Positions 1-12,900 of a DNA stretch of 64,000 bases are shown one piece after another. Position 1 is the first letter of the stretch, and each line of letters begins with the position of its first letter. The stretch is taken from the NCBI RefSeq assembly GCF_030936135.1, contig NC_082606.1:7372755-7436754 (forward strand), given 5' to 3'. This stretch comes from Gavia stellata (Eukaryota > Chordata > Aves > Gaviiformes > Gaviidae). The notes beneath the pieces were generated by a model, which saw only the letters and a list, made by a program, of their open reading frames with translations, was not told the origin of the DNA and did no database searches. Both the position numbers and the translations under genes were made by a program.

Positions 1-3000
1 CTCCTGTTGCAGATGACTACTTGTACTGCACAAAGCATGAACAAGGGCCTGGTCTAAACCAAAGCTTGAACCACAAAAACCTTGTCTCCAGATCAGTTCG
101 CTGCAACATACCCTGTCCTGCTTCCTTCCATCAAAGCAGTATGGTATGGGGCAGTCCCAGGCCCATCCTGCTGCTCCCTGACAGCATTTGGAACTTTAGT
201 TTCTACTATTGTACCCATAAGACATCTGCAGAGAATGACAGCATTGCCTATTATTTACTAATACTAAGTTAATGCTAACTCTATACAGTCAGGTAGCATA
301 ATTAAAGAGTGGTAGAAGCAGTCAAGAAAAAAGTTAGTAAAACATTGGACAGCAGCTGAAATAATATCGATGGAAGATGTCTTTTGCAGTAATGGGACTC
401 ATAATTAAATAATTCCTCCTTTCTGGAACCTCATATGTGTCATTTTACTCTTTTCATCCCACTAGAGTCAGGCTTTTATGAAATATTGGCAGTGGCATGG
501 CCTGAGAGTTACTTCTGATAAGTGGGTACTAAAGATGACTATGGGACTCAACACTTGAGCATTGACCATCTAATCAGCCCTTTCTTCTTCATGTCTCACC
601 TATTTAGATTTCAGACTGCAGACTCCTGAGTATGCTTATTCTCTTTTACCCTATTCAAGCAGATCTATTTACCAACAATAAAAGATAAAGTTTTTAACAG
701 CTCCAACACCCTACCTTCACCTATAGCCTTTTGAAGAAACAGGGATTTGCCATTACCACCATTAATAAAAGGACCTTAGAGGGAAGTCTACTTTCTAATG
801 ATGCTGCCTGTGACACATGAATCTTATTGCTTCTCATTTCTCAATCATACTTTCATATCACTGGCATACATTTGATAACCTAACCAAATGTGCTCATACA
901 AACTCCCCTGGTAGGGACCCCATGAGCTTCTGCAGCGTTAGTCTCATTTCACAACTTTCATATAGGCTATGCCCTTACACTTTTTCAACATGGACATCCA
1001 GATACAGATAAAATATCACTAACAAAAAAATTTGTGAAAGAAAATTTTGCAAAGTCTTCTTTTGTCTCAGTTTGTTCTCCAGCAGTTTTGCACACATCAG
1101 TGCTGCTACTGTGTTTTGTTTACCTGCACTAGTAGAGCTCAGTATTGACAAAAATATTTGAGGTTTATTCCCTTCTCTTGGCATGGGCATAGTGCTTTTC
1201 TGCTGCAAAAAGCCCAAATCCAGGAGTCTTTTCTCCATAAAAGATCTCACCCTTAGAACAGTCTGAAGCAGCTATGATAGACATTTTAGAAAACCTGTAT
1301 CTTAGAAATATCCTACTGGAATTCAGTCTGAGTAGTATGGGATGCATTTGGTAGAATTTGTGGAAAACACAAATGGGTGTAAATAAAGAATATTTAAAAA
1401 GCTTGCTGCATTCTCCCATGTGTTCTAGGCAGCTGTGGGGCAGAAGTATTAAATAGCTATTACTGAGTGACAGTTCCCAAACTTAGCAAGTGTAAGTACT
1501 TACTGAGAAGTGCTAACCAGTCCAAACATTCCCAAACAAAACCAGTTTCTCTGTGCTAATTGACCGAGTCATGGCTTTTTAGCTATAAACTCCCAACACC
1601 AGGACACAGCAAAATCAATGCCTCTTAAAGATGCATTAGTGACAGAGTCTTCTCTGGGAAGTTTAAAGCAGAAGGCAGCATGCACTCCAAATTACATCTA
1701 TGTAAAAATGCACCATTCAGCACAGCTATTTCTCTGAAACTCTTACCATGGCTGGCTCTCAGTTTTAAATATATGCAAGGACAAAAAACCTCTAGTTCTT
1801 TAAGATGATAAAAATCTATTGGTGATTGTTTTAATGTTTATTGAAAGTGGATAGAGTATTGAAATTCTTCTGTGGAATCCTTAGGTCTCAACTTACTTTA
1901 GCTTCTTCTCTTTTCATTAACACCAGTTCCATACTCTAACTTGACTTGCTTACTTGGAACTACTCCTTTCTACAAATATTTTCCTCTTCACTTCTGACAT
2001 GTGCTAGCACCACCTCTAAATTAGCACGTAAGTAATAGAATCTTTGTGAGAGAATAGACTGTGAAGTCTGGCCTTTTTTTCTGTGATCAAAATGAGAAAT
2101 CCTTCAGCTAGTCAAGAACTGCCTCATTCAGATTCTATCTTTGTAAGGGTATCCTGCTGGGTCAAATTGCTCCTACTGACAATAGCATGTCACTGATGTT
2201 ACAATAACTAATGCACCAGCTCAGTAAGGGTACATTAAGCCATTCACAGTACATATCACCAGCATCTACAAGATAAGTTACTTCAGTCATGTAGTCTAGT
2301 AGGAATAGTACCACCATAATAGACTTGTTACTAGGTTACCACCTATTGATTCAAAAAGATGTTTTAGATGTACCTTGATCTGTTTATAGAAACATAGTAG
2401 TATTTAAATATCAGGAGGACACATGGCCCAATGATAAACTGTCTTCAGAAACCAACAGGAAATCACAGAAGTTGAAACTAGAAACTGAAGTTTTGACTTT
2501 AAATGACAAACATAACATTGTCACATAACAATACCCATCTGCTTTACCTTTGTTCTAGAAAGAGGCGACAAACCTGGATGAAAAGTCAATTAGATCTGTT
2601 GCTTTACTTGTGTAACAGGTAACTTAATCTAGTCAATGTACCACAAAACAGCTCTTTTCCAAGAAGCTTAGTAGTCTTCAAGATGAGTTTCAAAATACAT
2701 AAGCCAGTACATTGGTTTCTAAACACATTATGTGATAATATTTGAACAGTATTGCTAGTAAAGAGATCAGATCAGCAAAGAGGTACAGATCATAAACCTC
2801 ATTATTCAAGTGTTTAAACATAGTAATAAAGCTTTACCACACCTTTGAGCTGCACTCAGTGCTTGCTTACCAACTCTTTACAAAAAGCATTATCAATTCT
2901 GAAAAAGCTAATCTCATTCCTCTCTCAGACAAATTAATCCTCTGAATAAATCAAGAAAGGTACTAACCTGCTGGTTTCCAACAGAATGTTCTCTAGCAGG

Positions 3001-3129
3001 AAAGTGCTTCATCAGCAACTTTGAGGAGAACTGTATTGCCCAGATAAGCTTTTGACTGAAAAGCTAAACAGCTTACACTGGTGTAAACAACTAGTAATGT
3101 TAAGAAACAACAAAACTCAATCACTACCA

Positions 3130-3265
3130 ACTCTCACCTCCAGCTAAGAGGAAGGTGTGGTTATAAAGGGGACCTGGTTGGCTGGGAGGGGCCCTGCAAG
3201 ATTGGTGGGAGGAGGGAGGCCTGGCAATTAGCCATCAGGACAGGGCAAGCCAGGGCATGGGTAGA
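3130..3265. promoter_or_regulatory. G-rich, promoter-like island in intron
   Basis: A G-rich stretch in AT-rich surroundings. On the minus strand it reads CCAAT (3205-3201), a CCCCTCCC-type GC box, TTTATAA (3167-3161) and a GGTGAG donor-like site (3138-3133). On the plus strand it reads TATAAAGG at 3162 followed by GC-rich sequence. The spacing suits a core promoter but nothing proves activity. Confidence 0.3.
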
Positions 3266-6200
3266 GCTGTAGGCTTATTTCTGAAAGATGTGCATAGATG
3301 CTTCAGTGACCTCAAATAAGTAGAGTCTGGTTTTCCTCTCAGCTTAAAGATGGCATTTTCTGCTGCCTCATGATTCTTGACATGATGCTGGATGCTGCCT
3401 CAGTACTTGCTCAGAGGCAAAAGTATTAGTAACACTACACCTTTAATATTTTAATATTTTTATATCTTTCCTTTGCAGAATCTGTCCTCTTATCAGAATC
3501 TCATCCTAGGATAAGAGACTTTTAACTTAGCTGTACCTCTGTGTTAGTGTGCAGTCAATTCCAGATTTCCAGTTTAACTTTAGGTCCTATTATAAACTGC
3601 AAGTCAGAGTATAAAGTATTTATAATACCTTATAAATGTTTCCCTCAAATGTGATTTTTCTAGCTATTGTAACACTTAACAATATAAATTAGAAACTCTA
3701 AGAAACATGAAGAAAGCAAATATCGAGTATGGTAATTTATTTCACATTGGTCAGATCACCTGGGAGCATGAATCAACCTCCAGGCCACACTGAATACCAG
3801 AATTTTTCTAAAAACGATTCCATAAAGAAGCTCCAAAACAGTCCCTTCATCCTTGGCCTAGAAGCATCTCCTTCCATACGTACAAGACTACATGGTTTGT
3901 AGCTGTGTACGGTAGATACAACCATGCCTACTCTGCATAGTTCTCTCCTTTGACACTGTAAGTCTTATGGAAAGAAAGGGAAGCCCTTCTCCCCGTACTT
4001 CTTTCTGCCCTTTCCTTCTGGGATACCATGTTAGCAAACATTTCTTTAGCATGAAGATCTCAACGCTTATTTTGTAAAGGGTCATTGTAGCAGCCCACAT
4101 ATTTGCTGGCAAATGTTGGGCACAGAAAGTCTCAGACATGCACAGCTCTCCTGACTGACTACTCGATGTTTCATGCTGCTCATGAAGAGACATAGGGTGT
4201 GCTACACTCCAAAGCTGAGAAGATGTCAAGAATGTGATACTACACTCAGCTTTGTTTGGAGGAAGTGCTCACAGTGACACCCTCCCCTCCCCATCATACC
4301 ACTTTTAAAGAACAAAAAGTGTTAATAGATCAGCCAGCGGCAGAACATAGTGTGTCCACAGATGTGCATAAAAGAAATGGAAGAATTCTTTATACCTGAG
4401 ATCCTGCCTAATTAGGCTGGGGCTCCTAAACACATTTTTTTATGCGTTTCCCAGGAAGCACTGGGAAAAAAAATTGGCCTTCATGTACAGACACCAAATA
4501 GTAAGTAAAAACATGTATTATATTCCTTGTAGAGGTGATGTGATTAATCCCAACTCATCATGTATTCTGCACAGACTTCTCTTTGGAACCCAGCCAATAC
4601 ACAGTAACAACATATATACTACATGTGTGACACATATATTCTGCATATGTGACTAGGAAACAATAAACAAGCAAGGCTTGTTTATATTCCTAAAATCCTG
4701 AAAATAGGAACTCCAGTAAATTACAGCTATGTATAAATCAAAAACGAAATGTCATCCAAGTGTTTAGTCATATTTTATATTAAGACTATATGGAATTATA
4801 TATGCAGCTATCACCAAAGAGCATGATTGGTATTACGATCCCCAGAGCTGAGTAAGTCCATCAACATGTAAGATTTGTGACAGACACATGTTTCAATAAA
4901 GTTTACAGCACCCAGGGTATGCTTACAAACCAATCAACCAATTCTTTCTTCATAAGCAGGTGCATTTTCAGTTCAGTTGAGTATGTGGTAATCAGAACTG
5001 ACAAAGCTTTAAAAGTATTAACATTCTGTTGTACATATTGGAGTTAATAATTTGCTGTCACTGTTTACAGTTTAATGTATCTTCATTGTGGCCATGTCAT
5101 TTTCCCTGCTTAAAGCATACTTGATCTACTATTTTAGGGAATAATGTACAATTATTACGCTTGTTTTATTAAAGCCCTCTAGATATTTGTTTACCTTATT
5201 AATATATTTCACTGCACATCAACACGTATTGCTCCATATTAGCTTAGCCATGCAATATAATTACATTTGTCTTGTCTCAAACAGAATAGCATTTATAAGC
5301 AGGGATATGGTAAGCTTCTTAGCTACTACAGCCATCTAGCCAGGGCACTAGTCAGCGGGTCCCCAAGTCTTGGTGCTCTGTGTGTATCTCAGATAGATAG
5401 TCTTTTCTTTCCTAAAATCCTGCTTACTATTTGGGTGACTTTTTGCTTTGTACGTGTTATTTTACCTGAGAATTAGCATTACTGACCTAATAGCTCTAAT
5501 GTCCTTGCTTCATTAGCACATTTTGTTCAGCTGACTAAATATTACTCATAGGGAATAATTTGTCTAGGGATGAACATGCACACTTTCTTTGATTACAGCT
5601 ACATATTGCATTTGAAAGTCAGAAGACAAGGAATTACGTTCACACGTAACATTCAGGCTGACCCTTTGAAATAATACTGGTTCAGTGTTTTTCATTTGCA
5701 CAATTGTTGATACAAGTTCTTATCTGTGAAGCCTTACAATGGCAGTGGCATTTAGGCACTCTTTTTTATACTTAATGGGGAAACAGAGAAAAAAGGGAAG
5801 CGAAATATCCTAAACTATAAAAATTTATTCCAGAAATCACCTTGGTTTTCCAGATTTCTAACACTGAAACTCTGAGTCATGAAAACTTCCCTTTCTTGGT
5901 ACGTCTGACACGGGCACTCCCTGTGCTGGGTGCTGGTGTTCTGTGACTTGTGTCAGGTCTGGAGAAGAAATTCTGACCCTCAGAATATTGGAATTTAGAA
6001 GAAAAAGAGTGTTCCATGGCTTAAAAGACTTAGTATTTTCCTTGTGTATGGTTTTATATTTTCCTTTTTACATTTCTTCAGGAGCCTGAAGCTGTGCTGC
6101 CAGCATCCTGTAGATTTGTGTGGCCCCAAAGGAGGGAGATGTCATAAGGTATCTCCCATGAACAGAGAATCCTATATTCTCTGCTAGGATTCTGTTTTTC

Positions 6201-6551
6201 AGATCAGAGGTGGCTGTTAGGACTATTTTAATTTTGTCTGGTACTGAGCATAAACACAGTTAAAAATTCTGATTTTGGTTTCTGAACAATCTGAACATGT
6301 CAGCATTTAGCTTAATTTCATGTGAAAATTTTGCATTGAAATAAAATAATTTAGTTTAAATTTATATCAGTAGTGTAACTGCTACTTAATGATAATTGAA
6401 ATGTCTTATTATTTACATCAAAGTAGATCTTTTATTATAATTAAACAGCTCAACATTTTTATATGAATCTCATATTTCTTAAACTACAATAGGAAATTCC
6501 AACTATTTTAGCACGTTACTATATTTTAGTATCAGTAATGCATATTGATTG

Positions 6552-6596
6552 CACATAAATAACTACATGTAAATACATATAAATAACTACATGTAA
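6552..6596 (+). repeat. short tandem duplication
   Basis: The unit ataaataactacatgtaaa occurs twice with a period of about 25 bases. AT-rich, with no evident function. Confidence 0.7.
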
Positions 6597-6832
6597 AAAA
6601 CTAGACAGAACAGCTTCATGACCAATGACTACCATAATGGAGAACATACTAAATACAGTTTCATATGTTAATGGTTTATGATTTTTTATTAAAATTTTCT
6701 GAAAGTAATTTAATCCAGTGAAAATTTTCTGACTACCTTTGCACCATGGACTTCCACTGAAATCTCTACTTTGTTTTGAAGGTCTTCAGAAGACAAAAGG
6801 ATTTGAAATCCTTTCTTATCTTTTTCTTATAG

Positions 6833-6913
6833 ATTTGCAATGGTTTAGAGCAGCCAAGGAAGCAACAGCGTTCAGACCTCAATGGACCAGTTGACAATAA
6901 TAATACACCCGAG
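6833..6913 (+). CDS. APBA2: APBA2 coding exon: linker before PTB domain
   Basis: 81 bases, phase 0 to 0, 27 residues beginning [18 protein letters not shown] and ending NNNTPE. The acceptor is a T-rich tract ending ttatag and the donor is gtaggt. It matches the linker between the Munc18-binding region and the PTB domain of APBA2. The preceding exon, which carries most of the N-terminal half, is outside the window. Confidence 0.93.
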
Positions 6914-9900
6914 GTAGGTACCTTAGGCTGTTCTGCTGCCTATCTTCCTGCGGTCAGGATTCCATGAGAGAAAGCAGGCACCTAATTGTCAGCTTTCTCC
7001 CTCTCACACACATGTACTTAGGCTCTGTTTCTTTTCCTGAACTGACAATAAATACCACATCTGCATATTCCAAAAAGTCTTTAAACTATACCCATGAATC
7101 TGTTGCTGCCACATTCATTTTATGTAACTGTCCATGGCTGTACTCAAGCCTAAAATTTTCTGATGACATACAGAATAGGGAGAATACTTCAGAAATTCTC
7201 TTTTTGGATTATTAGAGAGTAAAAGTATCATCAAAAAGAAATGGGCTTCTGCTTTTTTTCTTTCTTCACACCCTCCCCACCCCCAGCAATGTCAGTTTTT
7301 GAAACCAAAGGACTGCTTAATTCCCACAGGAATAATTCTCTTTAAATAACCCCTAATATCAAGCACATCATTCAGTGCTGAGGGCTGAAATGATTCACAT
7401 CTTTTTGAGTGGCCTCCGTGATAAGATGTGTCGTGGCTCAGTCAGCTGTGAAAAAGATGCAGTGATAGGCAGACATGCTCTTGTCACTGAAGACTGGAGC
7501 AAAGAAGACATCCAAGAATGTAGAATGAGGTTATGCTTGAGGCTAGACACAATGAAATGAAATTCAGACTTAAAAGCAGAAGTCTGTTATCTCAAAAACA
7601 TATAACATATTTAGCCTGTAGCCTGTTACATTAATGAAGAGGCACATTTCTAAAGCCTTTTCCTGTAATGGAGAAATCAGCCTCTTTCCTGGAAACAGGA
7701 ATGCCTGAGGAGGCTGGCAAAAGACAAGCGAATGGAAGGACTCTTGAGAATAGAGGCAGTAGCATAAAAAGAGCACTGTTGTGGCCCCTGCTGAGATTAA
7801 GTGTAATGCTACGTACTGTGCAATCAGTGACAGTTCTTTTTATTCACTGATCCAGAGTCTTGCATTGTAAAGTATTGTTGAATGTTCTTAATTGGAAATT
7901 TGGGATATCATTAATAGGCAATGTGATCTAGTGGACAAACTACTGGACTGGGAATTGCAGTTTGTATTGCTCGTTTGACAGCTGACTTCCTAGGTTGTTT
8001 TCATGTTCTTCCCCCCAACCTCCCCTATTTTTTTGTGTGGTGGGATCTGCTTAAAATGCTTTGAGATTCCAGGTAAACATCCCTATGTAACAGTTAGGTT
8101 GGGTTAATTACTGTGATGCAATGTGTTTCACTGTACTAAATAGTGGCTATGCAGAAGTTATACAGAGAAATTTGATTTTTTATAAACAATGGCCAGCTGT
8201 TTAAGTATAATATGAATTCACCTCAGTTTGTGAAAATTATTTTGTTACAACTATACCATTTTTATTTCTCAACAGACAAAGAAAGTGTCTTCATTTCCAA
8301 GTTTTGTTGATGGTAAGTTTTACGTCATCAATAGTTAAAGTAGGATAAAATGGAAGCAAATGCTTTAATATATTTTAAAGATCACAGTTCTAAAAACCAG
8401 TCAAACCCAAGAGAATACAGCTGAAAAGTTCAAGTATTGAAGTATTTAACATTTTCTTACCCCCCTGTGGCACTTGGAGCCTGGTGGTAATAAAAAGGAG
8501 GTGCAGATAGAGCTCTCAGAAGGATTACGGTGAAGATGGAGGCAGCTACAAATCTGTAAGGGAGTAAAAAAGGTGGTAACAGTGGGCCCCAGCAGGGTGG
8601 ACATTTATGAAGGTATAAGAGCACCCTGTTCTTCATGGCCTTCTGTAGAGGAAGGAGTCATTTAACTGTTCAGAGCAGCCCCTGTATCACTTTGATGTGA
8701 CGGCTGTTAGTGCACTCTGGGTATCTCAATTTTTGGCACAAACAGAAAGGTTCTCCTTATCTGAAAAAAAATTGGTAATCCAATCCTCTGCTTAGGAGAA
8801 CCATGCTTTCATGTATTTCTTCAGTCTCCTTTGTACTGCTATTACATATTTTCTGTTTGGAGAAAAATAATTAAATTTATTAACACAAGAAGGTGGGCAG
8901 AGATAAAATGAGATTATACTGGAAAATATTATCATTCTCTGATTCACAGACAGCTGAAGAACTTTGTATGGGGAAAATGCATACAGCTCTTCCTGCAAAG
9001 GAAATGTCTACACTGTAAAGTGAGAAAAGACAGTAGGAAATTTCTAAAGATCTGACTCCTTAGATCTGCCATGAACACACTTTTCCCCACAATGGAAACC
9101 ATAAATGAATGTTAAAAACTTGATTTCTAATGCAATTTTCAATTCAGGGAAAACTTACTGCGATTTAGAGTAATACTAGAACGTTCAACACATTTTTCTT
9201 CTATTCCCTGATCTAATCAGCTTGACTAGCCACTTCTGATTTTAGTCATTTCCTTGAAGAGCTAGAATCATAGAATGGTTTGAGTTGGAATGGACATTAA
9301 AGATCATCTAGTTCCAACCCCCAAATGGAGAGGGGCAAATGAAAAGTTCAAAGATTGCCCTTTTTACACAGATTGACATCTGAAGGAAATTACACATAAC
9401 ACTTGGCATGTACTGGCTAACAGACCCTAAATAGAGGTAAATTAAATGCATTCCCCAAAGGTAGCGGAGACAAGAAAGCAAGCTGATAATTTGTAATAAG
9501 CATCTACTTCTTATATACTGGACAACTATAAAGGAATGCCAGCATGAGTAGAGCCTTAAAACAGACTAGAAAATTCACCCCTCACAGTGCTTGCAGATAC
9601 AACTGCACATTTTAATTTTATTGGGATAAAAAGGTTATGTCTTTTTCTTTTCTTACCAATCAGCTCACCAGTCTGTTGGAAGGGGGTCAGTGTACTCTTT
9701 TAGATAGCATAATACTTTTTTTTAGTTCAGTCATTTTGCTTTCTCTGATTTTTTTTCTTCGTTGCACAGTATGGGAGGATAAGCTACCTATTAGGCTTTT
9801 TCTGTTGCAGGTATTATACGGCATTGTCTAATACAAATAAATATGTAGCTCACTAGGAGCTTATGATAGGTAACATAACTGCTCTCTGAATTCAAATAAA

Positions 9901-12900
9901 AACACAGTTTTTATTATTAATTTGTATGTAGAGTCCCAAAAGGAAGAGAACCCTACTGCACATAAGAAAAGATTCTGCCAGCTAACACTCCCTGTTCTTC
10001 CCTGAGTTTCATGACTCATATTCAACTGTTCAGGCACTTAACTTTTTCAGCATGACTCCTACTACAGTAGCTCTATCTATATCTCTATGAATATGTAATA
10101 TTTTTTACATGCCATGTGGACAGGCACAAGAAAATATTGGAAATGTGTCCTTTTGCTATTATAATTGTTTCAGCAGTAGCACCACTACATGCTAGCAATA
10201 GTAATTAGTTCCATGTTCAGGGGTTCTGGCTGTTTTGTTCTCTGTATTTGTCCTATCACCATAAATCTCATTCCCTTGCACAGTCACAACCACGATGAAG
10301 TAAAGAAATCGGCCAAAACATGGAACTTGTAGATAGGCATTCTGCAAGGTTACATATACCCTGTGTCCATTTACTCCTTATGCAAAATCTGCTGCAGTGC
10401 CACGCACCCTAAGGTCTCAGTGACTTCATGGAGTATGATGGTTCTCAGCAGAAAGTTGAAGGTGCTTCTGTGCTCTGAGCGTGGTCTCCAAATACTGTCT
10501 GAATCCTTGGTTTACACATGATTTTAGATAAATACAAAAATATGTTCCTAACAGATTATTAAATTCAGTTATGCTGAATTATTGAATGAGTATTATTTTT
10601 CTTATTTTATGACTACAAAAGATCAGTTAATTCAAAAATGTTTAGACCTAGTCTACTTAGTCTAGAAGTATGTTTATACTTGTTGCATTAATAGATCAGC
10701 AGAAAACCAAGTAATCTCTATTGCATTGATAAGATAGTGCAGGAATTTACAGTTAGATTTTTCAGAAACAGTCATCTTACGTTTAAGCATCAATACTCAA
10801 CATAAAATTCCAATCTTTGTTCACACCGAACTAGTCTTCAAGTTTCAAATCTATTGCTTTCTTCTTCCCTTCCTCATCAGTAAGCCTTACACATGCTTAC
10901 AGTCAAGGGCATGCTTAAGTACTCTGATGAGCTGGGACCTCAGCCAAGTCTGCATTTTTGTATTATTTAAAGCAGTCAGAGGTAAGGGAAGAAAAAAGTC
11001 AGGTAACCCAATTTGACCCTGGCAATTTTCAAAACCGTGCCATCCTTCCAACAAATGTCGTATTTTACCAGACAACTGCTTACATTGCCTTCATGATGGG
11101 AAATGTATGTTGGAAATGTTTTCTGCCCAACGTGCCTTTTTTTGTTTTGGTTTGGTTTTTTTTCTGTATTAGCTATTGCTATAAGCATTTTATACGTGCT
11201 GTTGTTTTATACATGATGTTGCAGAATTTGTTGCTAGTGTAATGATTCTGCAAAAAAAATCACTTTCTAATGCCATGAAGAGATGATGAAACCATATGCA
11301 ACCAAAAAAACCCCAATCTTTAAAGATTCCAAATAAATAAAATTAGGATAATAAAATTGCTTGAAACTGTAGGTTATTTCCATGTTTAAGAAGTTTTTCA
11401 GACAAATTAGTCAAAAACACCATTGCTGTCACCAAACAGCCAAGACATGAGAAGAATTTGTTGTTTCCTTTGTAGCAATCCTTAATTTCACAGACCCCTA
11501 AGATACGGTGGGATTACTGTTTCATGCTCAGAGATGCTAGCAGTGTATATGTAAAAAGAGATCTCTAAATATGTCTTTGAAAGGGAAATGCCTTTGACAT
11601 AGCCTATCAATGACTTGGAAATCAAGACAAAATATCTTGCTCAAATATGTATAAAGCACTGATATAACCAGAAGTGGGCCAAATTCTACATTCTTGAAAA
11701 TAATTGAAGAGAAAACAAGCATTCCTGAGTTCAGCCAGAGCTTTTAGGAAGGAAAGGAAGTAGATTAAGGGATTGATATGTTTTAAATAATGAGCATAAC
11801 TTTTTGTGTTGACAAATCCGGCAAAGTCTTAGAATTTTGTTCTTTCCTTGATGTAGTAATGACTGGATTAGAATTTGTACCAAGAATTGCAATTCTACTT
11901 GTCTTCAGACATGCAAAATATTTCAAGAAAATGAATCTAAATTAGTTAAACTGATTTAAACATTATGTGGGTTAAGCGTATTTCAGAGTTAAAGCAACCT
12001 TGATTCAATTTAGCCTGATTTACTTAGCGTGAAGTGAATGAAGGAAAACAAAATTAAAGCCACTTTAATTTTGAATGAGCTCATTGATGCAGGTATCTAA
12101 TGGAAGTTTTGCTAACTTAACATTAAATTCCCATCTTTAATTAATTTCCCTGTTTGCTACTCTTGAAACAAGATGTCAATATGATACATCATTAATATTT
12201 TGTTGCATGCTGAAGAAAGTATAGATGTATGAGACTAAGTTTTAGGCCTGAAAAGTTGTATGAATAACATCATCAGAAGAGGAACCATATAGAATACATC
12301 ATCCATCTGCTGAAAAATATAGTGGTACAAAGATGTAAGCAAAAAGGAACAGAGATATAGTAAATGGAGTTCTTGTGGAATTTTCATTTTCTTTGATTTC
12401 ATTCGGTGAATTAGTGCTGCAGGAACAAGGATCATTTTTTGAAGGATTGAAAGACTTGGCCTTCATGAAGAGTTTCAGTGACTTTTTAAATTAGTAGCTT
12501 CCCAAGGATTTCATTGGGGGTTTTCACACTTCAGTGGAGATGGTAATGATACTTTTTTATTCTTTCCCAATACTTTGAGAATTTTAAATTCCACAGAATT
12601 CTATTCTGAGTCATAATGAAGATCCAAACAATTACTGGATTTGTATGGATGTGATCTAAAGCAAAACACGTCCTCCTGTGTTATACAATTATCCTTTCAA
12701 AGCTTGAAACTGCAGTTTTTGCTAGCAAAACAAATAGCTCCATTTTGTGTGAGCATTGTTAGTTAATATCAGGACTCTGAAGAGTGCAGGACTGGTATAA
12801 ATATGTACATGTGTTTATATACTTTGATTACTGAATTACAAACTGTTTGGGTTTTTTTGCTGGGGGTTGACATTTCCAGCAGGTGAGTGTGAGGTCTGCA

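Larger units (their letters stand above)
1..6832 (+). other. APBA2 intron (partial), upstream of first visible exon
   Basis: AT-rich intronic sequence with no supported coding exon. It contains a short G-rich island near 3130-3265 and a tandem pair of a roughly 20-base AT-rich unit at 6552-6596. Open frames here are short and show no family similarity. Confidence 0.8.
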
